IMG/VR virus record: IMGVR_UViG_3300042991_000671
Coordinates: 1-35,518 of that record
DNA length: 35,518 nt
Source: a virus
Strand: one strand, 5' to 3'
A program made the translations under genes and the position numbers. Shown here piece after piece: positions 6,961 through 15,633 of this stretch (its first letter is position 1; each line of letters starts with the position of its first letter). Below the pieces are notes generated by a model. The model had not been told where the DNA came from and did not search any database. It saw only the letters and a list, made by a program, of their open reading frames with translations.

Positions 6961-8733
6961 TTATGCTTCACATTTTCCACTGGTGCATGAATATTCTTGT
7001 ACCCTTATATTAGAAGAGGATAGCACTGTTTTTGAAAGTTTCTTATAATCTTTGGCCATCAAATCGTATTCTTTTTTTGTGATTTCTTGATAAGGCATTT
7101 GTGGGTAAAAAGTTGTATCATTAAGTAAGAAGGTTATGCCTATTAAGGAGTTTCTATTTAGTGCTAAAAATTTGCTAATCTTGTTAATATCATTGCTATC
7201 TTTGTTTATTGTAATGGTACAAGATATATTGTTATCAGTATAATTATAGAATAAATGAGTATAAAGCTGTAAGAAGTGCTCAAAGTCAAAAGGTTTAAAA
7301 TTATCACATTTGATGGGAAAATAAAGAACATTGCCATTACCATTATGCTGTTTCTCGCTTTTCAAGCCTAACTTTATGAGATTATTAGCATTAGTATCGT
7401 ATTCATCGCATATAACTGCTCTTTTATAGTATCTAGCAAATCTAGGATGTATCCCAGAAGACGAATTAACTAGTTGACTTACTGTCCCTGAAGGTTTAAT
7501 ACAGGTATATCTATCAGCTGATTTTATGCTTAATATTTGAGATACATCAATATTAGTGTTTCTTATTATAGCCTTCATATATTTAACTACATTAGAACAC
7601 TCATATATAATCGGGCAGTCATATATACCCGTTAAAGATACTCCTAATGAGATACTTTTTTCTTTATTCCATCCACGAGAAACATAAGGAAAGAATGTAT
7701 AAGAAGATTGATAAGTAGCTATGATAGAGGCTACAAAAGCCTTATGTAAAAGAGTTTCTAAAGTATCATTAGGACGGCAGATAACCTCTGTAAGGTTACA
7801 AAAAGAGGCATCTTCTAATAGGATTTCTCCACAAGGATTAAGGCCTCTACAACCATCAAACCGTTTTTTAGCATTGTATCTACTGAAGAATCCTGGTTCT
7901 CCTGAAGGATTAAGAGCATTATTGCACATTCTTTCAATATCGTATCTATCAAAAGGATTATTATAAACTTCGGACACATTAGCATAGTATCTATGAGGTT
8001 TATCTGGACTTTTAAAGTTGTTAAAAAGAGGATCTGCAAGGTCTATTAAGACTAATAAAGCACTTCTTCTAACTCCTCCGCATTGTATAATACTAGCCAT
8101 ATTAGTGATGATGTCATAGCAGTTAATAGAATTAAGTTTCTTTTGTTTATGATTTATGGAATCTTTAAAGACGCTTATTATAAAGTCAAAAGTTGACTTT
8201 ATAGCCTCAAAGCCGACTGCAAAGCCTCCCGTAGTCATAAGAGGACTACCTTTTGGTCTCAATAGGCTATAATCAAATATTGGTTCTATTCCTTGGTATA
8301 AGAAGATTAAAAGTTTCTCTATATTATCGCAGATGCTTTCCGTAGTATCGCCGATTACTATTGGGTTTCCGCTAAATTTAACTATAAGATTAGGTAGATT
8401 AGGGAGCTTATTTATAACATTATATTCAACTGAAGAACCACAACCGACGCCTCTAAAAAGAAGATACATAATATCACAAAACGATTTGATGGAAGATAAT
8501 TCTTTGTAAGCACAATTATACATGCAACTATTGTCTCTTTTAATAGCCTCTCCGGACATCTTTAAGGCTCTCATAGACGGCATAACATCCATATTAACAA
8601 TAGCCTGTTTTATTATGTCTTTATGATAAGGAAGAAACTTCATAAACTCAATATACCTATCAACGCAGTTCTCCCAAGTTTCATTATTTTTAGAATATTT
8701 AGAATGAAAAATAAAATCTTGATACAAATTCAT
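6961..8733 (-). CDS. nrdJ: adenosylcobalamin-dependent (class II) ribonucleoside-triphosphate reductase
   Basis: Reduces ribonucleoside triphosphates to deoxyribonucleotides with a radical made from coenzyme B12. The 590-residue protein keeps the L. leichmannii-type signature: N298-P-C300-G-E302 with C311 eleven residues on (equivalent to Asn406, Cys408, Glu410 and Cys419), YNCAY around C74 as the probable partner of the active-site disulfide, SIKSFCDIMYLLFRGVGCGS, CGGVRRSALLVL and RPKGSPLMTTGGFAVGF. The C-terminal C583-x4-C588 pair matches the shuttle cysteines. It is shorter than the 739-residue L. leichmannii enzyme. AAGGA precedes the ATG. It is the last gene of the late operon and ends against the GC-rich repeat, so it is placed with virion genes rather than with the polymerase. 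Confidence 0.95.
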   Translation of the reverse strand: MNLYQDFIFHSKYSKNNETWENCVDRYIEFMKFLPYHKDIIKQAIVNMDVMPSMRALKMSGEAIKRDNSCMYNCAYKELSSIKSFCDIMYLLFRGVGCGSSVEYNVINKLPNLPNLIVKFSGNPIVIGDTTESICDNIEKLLIFLYQGIEPIFDYSLLRPKGSPLMTTGGFAVGFEAIKSTFDFIISVFKDSINHKQKKLNSINCYDIITNMASIIQCGGVRRSALLVLIDLADPLFNNFKSPDKPHRYYANVSEVYNNPFDRYDIERMCNNALNPSGEPGFFSRYNAKKRFDGCRGLNPCGEILLEDASFCNLTEVICRPNDTLETLLHKAFVASIIATYQSSYTFFPYVSRGWNKEKSISLGVSLTGIYDCPIIYECSNVVKYMKAIIRNTNIDVSQILSIKSADRYTCIKPSGTVSQLVNSSSGIHPRFARYYKRAVICDEYDTNANNLIKLGLKSEKQHNGNGNVLYFPIKCDNFKPFDFEHFLQLYTHLFYNYTDNNISCTITINKDSNDINKISKFLALNRNSLIGITFLLNDTTFYPQMPYQEITKKEYDLMAKDYKKLSKTVLSSSNIRVQEYSCTSGKCEA

Positions 8734-8749
8734 ATAATTTCCTTAAAAG

Positions 8750-8777
8750 TACCACCAAATTAAAACCTTTGGTGGTA
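8750..8777 (-). promoter_or_regulatory. CCACCAAA hairpin upstream of the RNR gene
   Basis: A perfect 10-bp dyad TACCACCAAA / TTTGGTGGTA with an 8-nt loop lies 17 bp upstream of the RNR start codon, just before its AAGGA site. On the - strand it is followed by CTTTTAAGG, a weak U tract. The arm repeats the CCACCAAAG element found four times in the gene-free right end of the window. It may be an attenuator, an RNA processing site or an operator; a terminator here would separate RNR from upstream genes. Confidence 0.6.
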
Positions 8778-8789
8778 TATAATATATTA

Positions 8790-9125
8790 CTAGTTTATAC
8801 TTGGAAGTTTAGCTTGTCTTCTACCAAGTATAAACTCTAATAAATAATCAGCTTTATCTTCATCAGATTGAAAAGATATTTTTGCTAGCCAGCTGTAACA
8901 AGTGAATAATAAAGACGCACTTGTTGAAGTCCCCAATAGAGCAAATATTTGGATTAGTCCGTCAAATGTGATGTATTCTTTGTCTGAAATTGTAATAATA
9001 TTATCATCTGATATTTTAGGCATAGAAATCCCGGATGCTGTTAAGGCTTCATCTAAACCAATAAGTATATAATAATCAACAATTAAAACGGGGATATTTA
9101 TACTGTTATATATGATATTTGGCAT
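8790..9125 (-). CDS. hypothetical protein, late operon
   Basis: A 111-residue protein of unknown function. It starts with an ATG preceded by AAAGGAA, has a hydrophobic centre and a charged tail ending EFILGRRQAKLPSIN. No motif is recognised. It lies 27 bp after the tail-type gene at 9153 and 56 bp before RNR, separated from the latter by a hairpin, so it may be the last purely structural gene of the operon. A small virion or chaperone-like protein is possible but unsupported. Confidence 0.7.
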   Translation of the reverse strand: MPNIIYNSINIPVLIVDYYILIGLDEALTASGISMPKISDDNIITISDKEYITFDGLIQIFALLGTSTSASLLFTCYSWLAKISFQSDEDKADYLLEFILGRRQAKLPSIN

Positions 9126-9152
9126 AATTATTCCTTTCTATATGAAATATTA

Positions 9153-10010
9153 TTAAATATAAGGATTAACCTGTGGATATATTGTTAAATGACTTAATTT
9201 TGTATTATAAGCGGATGAAGCGGCATTCTTTCCAGATACACCTATTATTATAATTCTTTCACCTGTATAGTCTAATGTCAATAAACCACCTACAGCTTCA
9301 GTTTTTAACTCTTTAGTTACCCAATTAGTACTTGAAGCATGATAAAAATCTCCCCAACCTGTATTTTGATTTACTGTTGTATAATTAACTTTAGCTATAA
9401 TTCTGCCTTTATTAGTTCCTAATTGTCCTGTAATATATATCTTATAAGCTATATTAGACGAGAAAAAGAAAGGATATCTTATTTCTAAAATGTTTCCAGT
9501 AGTCTCTATATTACAATTAACCTTTGATATTCCTACCATATCTTCATATATTGAAGTTACCGTAGTTCCTGCGATACCTGTATGATTCCAAGTTTCATTA
9601 AATGGTATTACTACTTTTTGTAACCTTAAATTAGTATTATTAAACTCAATAACTCTCCAGTTTATAGTTGTTTCTTGCATCAATAAAACACTTTCTCCTG
9701 GATATAAACATATATGGTTATCTTGTCTATTATATGAGTTAAAACCACTTTTTACATTAGCATATATATATAATACTTTATATAAAGATAACGAAGTCAA
9801 CTGATTATAATGAATTAGGCATACAGAGCCGATCTTATTATTAGATGAATTGAGAAGCCTTAAATATCCTGTATAAAATGATGTATTAAGATTACAAGAA
9901 ATATAATTACCATTTACAACATCAATATTTGTTACTGTTGATGTTAGATTATTCACTATCTGCTGTTTAAATTTTATACTAGATGAGTTTATACCACATT
10001 GATATGTCAT
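9153..10010 (-). CDS. tail spike/receptor-binding-like protein, copy 2
   Basis: A 285-residue protein paralogous to the product of the neighbouring gene at 10021. Shared segments include the N terminus (M-x-x-Q-x-G-I/F-N ... KF), CLIHYNQLT, LYPGES versus LLPGES, AGTTVTSIYEDM, SSNIAYKIYITGQLGT and a C-terminal AASSAYNTKLSHL ... PQVN. The protein is rich in Thr, Asn, Ile and Tyr, as is usual for beta-structured tail fibres. No catalytic motif is visible. The start has a GGAG site 8 nt away. A pair of duplicated, diverged genes near the end of a late operon is typical of host-recognition proteins, so receptor binding is the likeliest job, though this is inference. Confidence 0.7.
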   Translation of the reverse strand: MTYQCGINSSSIKFKQQIVNNLTSTVTNIDVVNGNYISCNLNTSFYTGYLRLLNSSNNKIGSVCLIHYNQLTSLSLYKVLYIYANVKSGFNSYNRQDNHICLYPGESVLLMQETTINWRVIEFNNTNLRLQKVVIPFNETWNHTGIAGTTVTSIYEDMVGISKVNCNIETTGNILEIRYPFFFSSNIAYKIYITGQLGTNKGRIIAKVNYTTVNQNTGWGDFYHASSTNWVTKELKTEAVGGLLTLDYTGERIIIIGVSGKNAASSAYNTKLSHLTIYPQVNPYI

Positions 10011-10020
10011 TATAAGCTCC

Positions 10021-10878
10021 TTAAGTATAGATATTTACTTGTGGTAATATTTTAATATGTGCTAATTTAGTTTTATAGTCAGATGATGCCGCGTTTTTAT
10101 CAGTAACTTTAATTCTTATAATATGATTACCACAGTATAAAGGAGTATAATTGCCTGTTGAAGTTGCTTCTATAGTAGAATATGAAGTTGAAACGGCATC
10201 ATAAAAATCAACATTAGAAGCTATATTTATTGCATTTTCGCCTTCATAGATGACAACTTGCCCTTTGTCGGTTCCCAATTGTCCAATCAAGTACACTTTA
10301 TAAGCAACATTACTAGACATATAAATAGGATACCAAATTTCGGTATTTTGACCAGTAGTTTCACTATTTACATTATAAGGAGATATAGTTGTCATATCTT
10401 CATATACAGTAGTTACTGTAGTGCCTGCCGTTCCTATATTAAACCAACAGTCATCAATAGGAATATTAAAATATGAAGCAATTATATTATTTATTCCAAG
10501 ACCAACTAAAGACCAATAAGGTATTGTATCATTATTTGTTTTTTGTACTAATAAGATACTCTCTCCTGGTAATAAACCTATTCTTTTAGTCTGATAAGTG
10601 AAAGTATTATATCCACTAGTTATTCTAGCGTTGATAATCAAAGGTTTATAGGTGCTTAATTCTGTCAATTGGTTATAATGAATAATGCATAATTGGCCTA
10701 CTCTAATATTAGTTGGATTAAGAAGGTTTATTAAGCCATAAGAACCCGTGGTATCTATTGAGCATCTTATATAATCTCCATTATTAAGACTAATATCAGT
10801 TCCAGCAACTCCTATATTAGAAACATCTTGATAATTAAATTTTAATCCTGCAATATTAAAACCCATTTGATGGCTCAT
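10021..10878 (-). CDS. tail spike/receptor-binding-like protein, copy 1
   Basis: A 285-residue protein from the ATG at 10878, chosen because GGAGGG lies just upstream, because the ATG overlaps the previous stop as TAATG, and because this N terminus (MSHQMGFNIAG) aligns with that of the paralogue at 9153. A longer start 11 codons earlier has no such support. Diagnostic shared segments are CIIHYNQLT, LLPGES, AGTTVTTVYEDM, SSNVAYKVYLIGQLGT and SSDYKTKLAHIKILPQVN. It is likely beta-rich with no enzyme motif. Translation is coupled to the gene at 10878-11288. The likely role is a tail tip or fibre protein; confidence in function is modest. Confidence 0.72.
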   Translation of the reverse strand: MSHQMGFNIAGLKFNYQDVSNIGVAGTDISLNNGDYIRCSIDTTGSYGLINLLNPTNIRVGQLCIIHYNQLTELSTYKPLIINARITSGYNTFTYQTKRIGLLPGESILLVQKTNNDTIPYWSLVGLGINNIIASYFNIPIDDCWFNIGTAGTTVTTVYEDMTTISPYNVNSETTGQNTEIWYPIYMSSNVAYKVYLIGQLGTDKGQVVIYEGENAINIASNVDFYDAVSTSYSTIEATSTGNYTPLYCGNHIIRIKVTDKNAASSDYKTKLAHIKILPQVNIYT

Positions 10879-11288
10879 TACAATTCCCTCCATAGAAGTG
10901 TAACTTCCCAATAATGGTTTTTAGGTGCAGAAGAAGCTGAATATGTTATAGAAACTTTAATACTAGAAGCATCTTTTACTTCAATACTAGGTGTAAATGT
11001 AATAGAATAAGGATTAGCACTAGTATTTAGAACAATTTCAGAACTTGATTGAGTAATTATAGTTCCTGCACTGTTTCTATAAAAACTACGACTTAATTCA
11101 TAAGAATAAGCGCCTTCTACTACATTACTATTATAATTCTTGCCAACAATATAAGCCTTAATAAAGTAACTTTTATTGGCTTTTAAAGGCAAAACAGATG
11201 CTTCGGATATTGTAGAAGTTCCATCAACAACTGGAAACTTCTTTGATGACCATATATTATGTAATATTTTAGCATCAATAATGCTCAT
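10878..11288 (-). CDS. small tail-associated protein
   Basis: A 136-residue protein with alternating polar and hydrophobic residues, many Ser and Thr, and a C-terminal stretch SIEVKDASSIKVSITYSAS followed by HYWEV, suggesting a compact beta-sandwich. A GGAG site precedes the ATG. Its stop codon overlaps the start of the next gene. It lies between the 587-residue tail protein and the duplicated receptor-type pair, so it may be a fibre head or accessory protein. No family was recognised. Confidence 0.65.
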   Translation of the reverse strand: MSIIDAKILHNIWSSKKFPVVDGTSTISEASVLPLKANKSYFIKAYIVGKNYNSNVVEGAYSYELSRSFYRNSAGTIITQSSSEIVLNTSANPYSITFTPSIEVKDASSIKVSITYSASSAPKNHYWEVTLLWREL

Positions 11289-11298
11289 TTTAAGCTCC

Positions 11299-13059
11299 TT
11301 AAAGAAGAGTTTTAGTTATTCCTTGCCACCAAATGTTGTTTTTATAATTCTCTTTGATGGCTAAATTATAAGTGTAATTAGTATAATCTTCTATACCACA
11401 TCTATAAGTAATCCATTTATCGCCGTAAGTAATTCCTGTTATAGTATCACCAGGTACTGCTTGACGCCATAAACCTGTAATTTGATCAACAACTGACCAA
11501 TATTTAGCTTCTAAACTAAATTCTACATACGGTATTACCTCATTTTTAATCTTTAATAGAAGACTTGATGGGTTATTAAAAGAACCATCTGGATTAAATG
11601 TACCATAAACAGCGCCTGCAAGAACACCAGGATAATTAGGTACTTGCTCTTTCTTTGTTGCTAATTGGCTACCTATAAGAACCTTATTTATAGCTGTTTT
11701 ATTAAAGTTACAACCTAATAAGCAATATTTAGTACTGCTTAATGTTTCAACTATATAAGTGTCATTGATGCTTAATTTATAATGCTCATATCTTATCTTA
11801 CCATAAGCAGTGTGCTCATCAGAGCCTAATAAAGACTTTCTCTCTTTATAAATAAAAGTTATATAGTTCTTATAAGTAGTTATTGGTGGTGTAAAATTTA
11901 TAGTATATTCAATATCAGAAGAACCGGGATATTTCTTTCTAGTAGCATTAGTTATAGTATGATAAGACCTTTCCCCTGTTTCATTTACAGCTAGTGCAAG
12001 TGCATTTTTACTATCAACATAAATACATCCTTCGCAATTACCAGATACATTACTATCTTGTATTACGAGTTCGCTACCTGTAAACCAAGATACATAACCA
12101 CCAGTTTCTAACTCTAATTCAGTTCTTACTTGTATATAACCTAGATTATTATATGGTTCTTGAACTCCTGTAAGCTGATTATTAGGAGTTGTATAAGTAT
12201 CTTTGCCATCATAAAGATATGAATTATTAGCCTCATAACAAGATGGTAATGGTATTAAAATTCCATTAACTGCAATTTCTTGTCGGCTAAAAGAGCCATC
12301 ATTTTCTTGTATATGTCCTATACGATTAAAATAATATGCCCTAAATTCATCAGTAAGATTATTATAAGGTTTAATATTATTCTTATAAATAGTAGCATAA
12401 TGATTCATTCTATATGTTGATGGTGTAAAATTACTATATGATGCCATTGGATTTATACCTGTGTTATTCCATTCTTTAATCTGCCATTTTTGCCTTATAT
12501 CTGAATCATACTGGACATATAAAGAACTACAATTTGAACCATAACAATATCTACCATAAGCATTTATTCCCGATTCAAAATTACTAGCCGGATTTATATT
12601 GGCATATCTAGCATAATAATATGTCCAACCATTAGATGATCTTTGATTATACGAAATACCATAAGAATCAGAGCCACCAAATTCGTCTATTAAGAGGTCT
12701 AAATCTCCGTCTAAAGGTTCTACTTTTTTCTTTACAGTAAATACTATCCAACTAGTGTTATTAGTATCTTCAATATGTCTCTCAAAGGATATAGAACCTT
12801 TTGAATTAAAGTCTCCTACTCTATAGAATACTGAATATTCGCCTATGTCAAAATAGTCTTCTAGTGTCTCAATTTCAGTATTATTAGCGTTAAAAATAGG
12901 CTTCGCATAATATAACTTTTCTGTGGTATCCCAAACTTTACAAAAGACAATTTGATGGCCATCAAATGCTTTAATTTTACCTATTACTATATAGTCTTCG
13001 TTAAACGGCTTATAATAAGAAGCATCGTATTTAGTGCCATTAGTAAAGCAGTTTAGCAT
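11299..13059 (-). CDS. large tail/fibre protein with duplicated N-terminal module
   Basis: A 586-residue protein from the ATG at 13059, chosen because GGAG overlaps the stop codon of the preceding gene at the right distance; an upstream TTG-type start is unsupported. Its first 105 residues are a paralogue of the whole preceding protein: both have T-N-G-T-K near the start, NEDY, KVW, FYRVGDFNS and a closing N-x-T-S-W-x-x-F. The remainder is rich in Tyr, Asn and Thr with long beta-prone stretches and many cysteines, including GNCEGCIYVDSKNALAL. No enzymatic motif is clear. It is probably a tail fibre or adsorption protein whose N-terminal module anchors it. Confidence 0.7.
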   Translation of the reverse strand: MLNCFTNGTKYDASYYKPFNEDYIVIGKIKAFDGHQIVFCKVWDTTEKLYYAKPIFNANNTEIETLEDYFDIGEYSVFYRVGDFNSKGSISFERHIEDTNNTSWIVFTVKKKVEPLDGDLDLLIDEFGGSDSYGISYNQRSSNGWTYYYARYANINPASNFESGINAYGRYCYGSNCSSLYVQYDSDIRQKWQIKEWNNTGINPMASYSNFTPSTYRMNHYATIYKNNIKPYNNLTDEFRAYYFNRIGHIQENDGSFSRQEIAVNGILIPLPSCYEANNSYLYDGKDTYTTPNNQLTGVQEPYNNLGYIQVRTELELETGGYVSWFTGSELVIQDSNVSGNCEGCIYVDSKNALALAVNETGERSYHTITNATRKKYPGSSDIEYTINFTPPITTYKNYITFIYKERKSLLGSDEHTAYGKIRYEHYKLSINDTYIVETLSSTKYCLLGCNFNKTAINKVLIGSQLATKKEQVPNYPGVLAGAVYGTFNPDGSFNNPSSLLLKIKNEVIPYVEFSLEAKYWSVVDQITGLWRQAVPGDTITGITYGDKWITYRCGIEDYTNYTYNLAIKENYKNNIWWQGITKTLL

Positions 13060-13061
13060 AG

Positions 13062-13436
13062 TTAAGCTCCTTGATAAGGTATAAAGCATACCCAGCTTGT
13101 CTTGTTAACGTCTTCGTTATGTAATTCAAATCCATTATTACCTTGAGAATTAAAGTCTCCTACCCTATAAAAGACTGTATTAGCATATTGATTTACCTCT
13201 TCTAATAAAGGAGTTCCGGCTCTTCCAAGATACTTTGCTAATGCATAATATACCTTCTTTTCCCCATTTTCCTGCCAAACTTTAGTACCTGATACTATTC
13301 CAGAGATGGAGTAGCTTAAGATACTGACTACTATGGTATAATCCTCGTTCATAGGTATCATTAAGCTACTTCTAGCATAACTCTGGCTATCATTAAAAAT
13401 CTTTGTTCCATTAGTTAATGCATTGTTTAATTCCAT
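13062..13436 (-). CDS. stand-alone copy of the tail-protein N-terminal module
   Basis: A 124-residue protein that is almost entirely the module found at the N terminus of the adjacent 586-residue protein: TNGTK, NEDY, KVW, YYALAKY versus YYAKPIF, FYRVGDFNSQG versus FYRVGDFNSKG, FELHNED versus FERHIED, and NKTSWVCF versus NNTSWIVF. It starts with an ATG 6 nt after AAGGATC and overlaps the end of the HNH gene by 10 bp. A free copy of an anchoring domain beside its multidomain relative suggests either a competing or capping subunit or a recent partial duplication. Confidence 0.75.
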   Translation of the reverse strand: MELNNALTNGTKIFNDSQSYARSSLMIPMNEDYTIVVSILSYSISGIVSGTKVWQENGEKKVYYALAKYLGRAGTPLLEEVNQYANTVFYRVGDFNSQGNNGFELHNEDVNKTSWVCFIPYQGA

Positions 13437-14011
13437 ACTGATCCTTTATATTCTGAATAATACCCGGCGCGACAGTTTTTTTCCCAAATATTAGCACCTT
13501 TTGAAGCATTGCATTCAAAACAAGAACAAACTAAATTAGCTATATTAGATGTCCCACCATGCGCTAATGGTATAAAATGATCTATAACCATTCTTATTTT
13601 TTTGCCTATTTCGTCTCTTTGATTTTGGTATCTACCACAATAACAACACTTAAATTTTGCATCTCTTGCTACCCTAATCCGCCATTCTTTTGGAATAAAT
13701 GTTCTTTGTTCCTTATTAGGGAAATATTGTTTTTTTCTTTCTTGCCGTTTTATATCTTTTTCTTTTTCTTTATTATATTCAAAACATTCTATAAAATCTT
13801 GGTTCAATAAGATTGGACATATTAGATTTTCTTTTCCTATTCGTGGCATATTTTCACAATATACCCCCTTTTTAGGTAACAAGGAGATCGAGCCATATCC
13901 TTCTAGTACTAGATTTAATCGTGTAGGAGGTATATTATAAGGTTTTTTTAAAAAATATTTAGAATATAGTAAACGCCAACATTTTATTTGGTATTCACAC
14001 GAAATTGTCAT
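13427..14011 (-). CDS. HNH endonuclease
   Basis: A 194-residue protein with a C-terminal HNH domain: paired C-x2-C zinc ligands at 122/125 and 164/167, the central D144-H145 followed by PLAHGG with H151, and N156/N159 with N168 in CFECNASKG. This ordering (RVARDAKFKCCYCG ... VIDHFIPLAHGGTSNIANL) is that of bacterial and phage HNH nucleases that cut double-stranded DNA. The first 110 residues are a basic region of unknown role. AGGGG precedes the ATG. It overlaps the kinase gene by 17 bp and the next gene by 10 bp, so it is fully embedded in the operon. It could be a homing-type nuclease or part of DNA processing; it is distant from terminase, unlike packaging-associated HNH genes. Confidence 0.9.
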   Translation of the reverse strand: MTISCEYQIKCWRLLYSKYFLKKPYNIPPTRLNLVLEGYGSISLLPKKGVYCENMPRIGKENLICPILLNQDFIECFEYNKEKEKDIKRQERKKQYFPNKEQRTFIPKEWRIRVARDAKFKCCYCGRYQNQRDEIGKKIRMVIDHFIPLAHGGTSNIANLVCSCFECNASKGANIWEKNCRAGYYSEYKGSVWN

Positions 14012-15179
14012 TTTTTAACCCCTGAATACAGGTAATAAATAAATTACATAATTTATATTTATGACATGTATCTTTTGAATATTCACAAGTATCGCATAAA
14101 TTAAAATTTATTTCTTTATAACTTACTTCAGTATCTACTAATATATTGGGAACAATTGGCTCTGTTTTATTCTCATTTTCCCAGTCTGTTAAAATTGCCG
14201 CCAAATCGTTTATAATTATATCTAAACTATTGTATCGTATTTTTTCATCAGTACAAACCATTTTGTAGAATATATTCCTTATTTTTACTGGTAGATAATC
14301 TGCTAATTCTTTATTATATCTTATTATTGCATTTAGGCTATAAACCTCATTAGGTGCTATAGTCTTTGGTAAATAACGCCATTGTAGGAACTCCCACATA
14401 ATATAACCTAACGAATAGATGTCATCATTAAAATTAGAATGCACGGCATCTTTATTTGCAAGTTGTTTAGGAGAGGCATATATAGGTGTTCCAAGACCTT
14501 CTCCTACCCTAGTTAATTCAAGATTTTCATTAAGGTTCTTTGATAATGTCCAATCTAATATGGCAATTATAGGTTCGGCTTCATATTTACCTGTAACCAT
14601 TAGATTAAGGCTTTTAAGGTCTCTATGAATTATATTATTACCATGAACATATTTATTTATAATGACTAATAATTGAATAAATAATCGTAAAGAATATATT
14701 ATATTTTTTTTACTAGCTAAATAAGGAATTATCAAAGAGCCTTCAATAAATTCTTGTTCTAATACTAAATAAGGCTCTTTCGTCAACTTAAAAACTTTTG
14801 GAACTAATATATTCTTTTCTTTACTAATCATATTACTAATCTCTTTTTGAGTAATAATTGAATTATGAAAACGATCTTTAAAGTAGCATCCGCCAACTGT
14901 AACATTAGGCCGTGTATATATTGGATTTATTAGCTTAATACATATTTTATTATTAGTCATATTATCTTTTATAGCAAGTATAATGCCTTCTCCGCCAGCA
15001 GAAACAAACTCTATTAAGGAATAAGCCTTATTATAATAGTTAAGAAACTGCTTAAGTAGTTCAGTTGGTATCTTAACTATCTTTGTATTATAAGAAAATA
15101 TATTATCTAATAACAAGTTAATCGGGTCTTGTTCCATAATAGAATTTTCTTGGCCTTTTTTTGTGAAACCAAGAACCAT
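13995..15179 (-). CDS. Hanks-type Ser/Thr protein kinase
   Basis: A 394-residue protein with a eukaryotic-like kinase domain at about 54-335. The glycine loop is SAGGEG (60-65), the ATP-binding lysine K82 is in ICIKLI, the catalytic loop H185-R-D187-L-K189-S-L-N192 is complete, and the DFG motif is D209-W-T. GTPIYASPKQ (230-239) corresponds to the activation loop end/APE region, and DDIYSLG (252-258) to subdomain IX. All residues needed for catalysis are present, so an active kinase is expected. The tail has a Cys cluster (C362, C365, C372, C378, C384) that could bind metal. A GGAAG site precedes the ATG. It follows a two-helix membrane protein gene by one base. Target unknown: it may modify virion or host proteins. 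Confidence 0.92.
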   Translation of the reverse strand: MVLGFTKKGQENSIMEQDPINLLLDNIFSYNTKIVKIPTELLKQFLNYYNKAYSLIEFVSAGGEGIILAIKDNMTNNKICIKLINPIYTRPNVTVGGCYFKDRFHNSIITQKEISNMISKEKNILVPKVFKLTKEPYLVLEQEFIEGSLIIPYLASKKNIIYSLRLFIQLLVIINKYVHGNNIIHRDLKSLNLMVTGKYEAEPIIAILDWTLSKNLNENLELTRVGEGLGTPIYASPKQLANKDAVHSNFNDDIYSLGYIMWEFLQWRYLPKTIAPNEVYSLNAIIRYNKELADYLPVKIRNIFYKMVCTDEKIRYNSLDIIINDLAAILTDWENENKTEPIVPNILVDTEVSYKEINFNLCDTCEYSKDTCHKYKLCNLFITCIQGLKNDNFV

Positions 15180-15180
15180 T

Positions 15181-15633
15181 TTATTCTTCCTTTATTTCTA
15201 TAATATCCTCGTCTAAATTCTGTAATGCTAAAGGTTTTTTTTCATTAGTTACAATATTAACATTGCTAATTTTAATTTCACCAACAAATGTGTTGTAATC
15301 ATTGTCTAGTAACTCTTTAGGCTTATTAGCTTTTTCAATAAGGTTATTAGTAATCTCTCCATTAGGCGTATGTAGCTTAAATATCATAGCATAATAATCG
15401 GCTATAATACCAAGTATAAATGCAACAGAACCTGTTATTAGCGAGTAGATATTAGGGTTAGCTTTAATATACCCTATATAAGCCCCAATTTGAAAGCATA
15501 TAATACAGCTTACAAATCCTATTATAAAGGATAATAGCATAACAATTAGTAACATAACAATATCTATATTCTTGTATATCTTTTCAGTCATATTCCTAGT
15601 CTTCCTAAATTTAGAAGTTACTGAACTACTCAT
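15181..15633 (-). CDS. small membrane protein, next to kinase
   Basis: A 150-residue protein with a short basic N terminus, a hydrophobic helix at about 24-48, a second at about 62-85, and a polar C-terminal half ending in an acidic tail (EDIIEIKEE). It has no signal-peptide cleavage site. The two-helix topology would fit a holin-like or antiholin protein, but the long cytoplasmic-type tail is atypical, and its position immediately before the kinase gene suggests the two may work together at the membrane. Its start codon overlaps the stop of the preceding 49-residue gene. No family was recognised. Confidence 0.7.
   Translation of the reverse strand: MSSSVTSKFRKTRNMTEKIYKNIDIVMLLIVMLLSFIIGFVSCIICFQIGAYIGYIKANPNIYSLITGSVAFILGIIADYYAMIFKLHTPNGEITNNLIEKANKPKELLDNDYNTFVGEIKISNVNIVTNEKKPLALQNLDEDIIEIKEE

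Noticed and set aside
6554-7048. Several overlapping open frames on both strands encoding repeated Arg/Gly/Pro-rich peptides
   Set aside because: Artefacts of the 51-bp GC-rich repeat and hairpins; no start sites or conserved features.
15181-15633. Definite holin call
   Set aside because: Two membrane helices alone are not enough; long polar tail and kinase neighbour leave function open.
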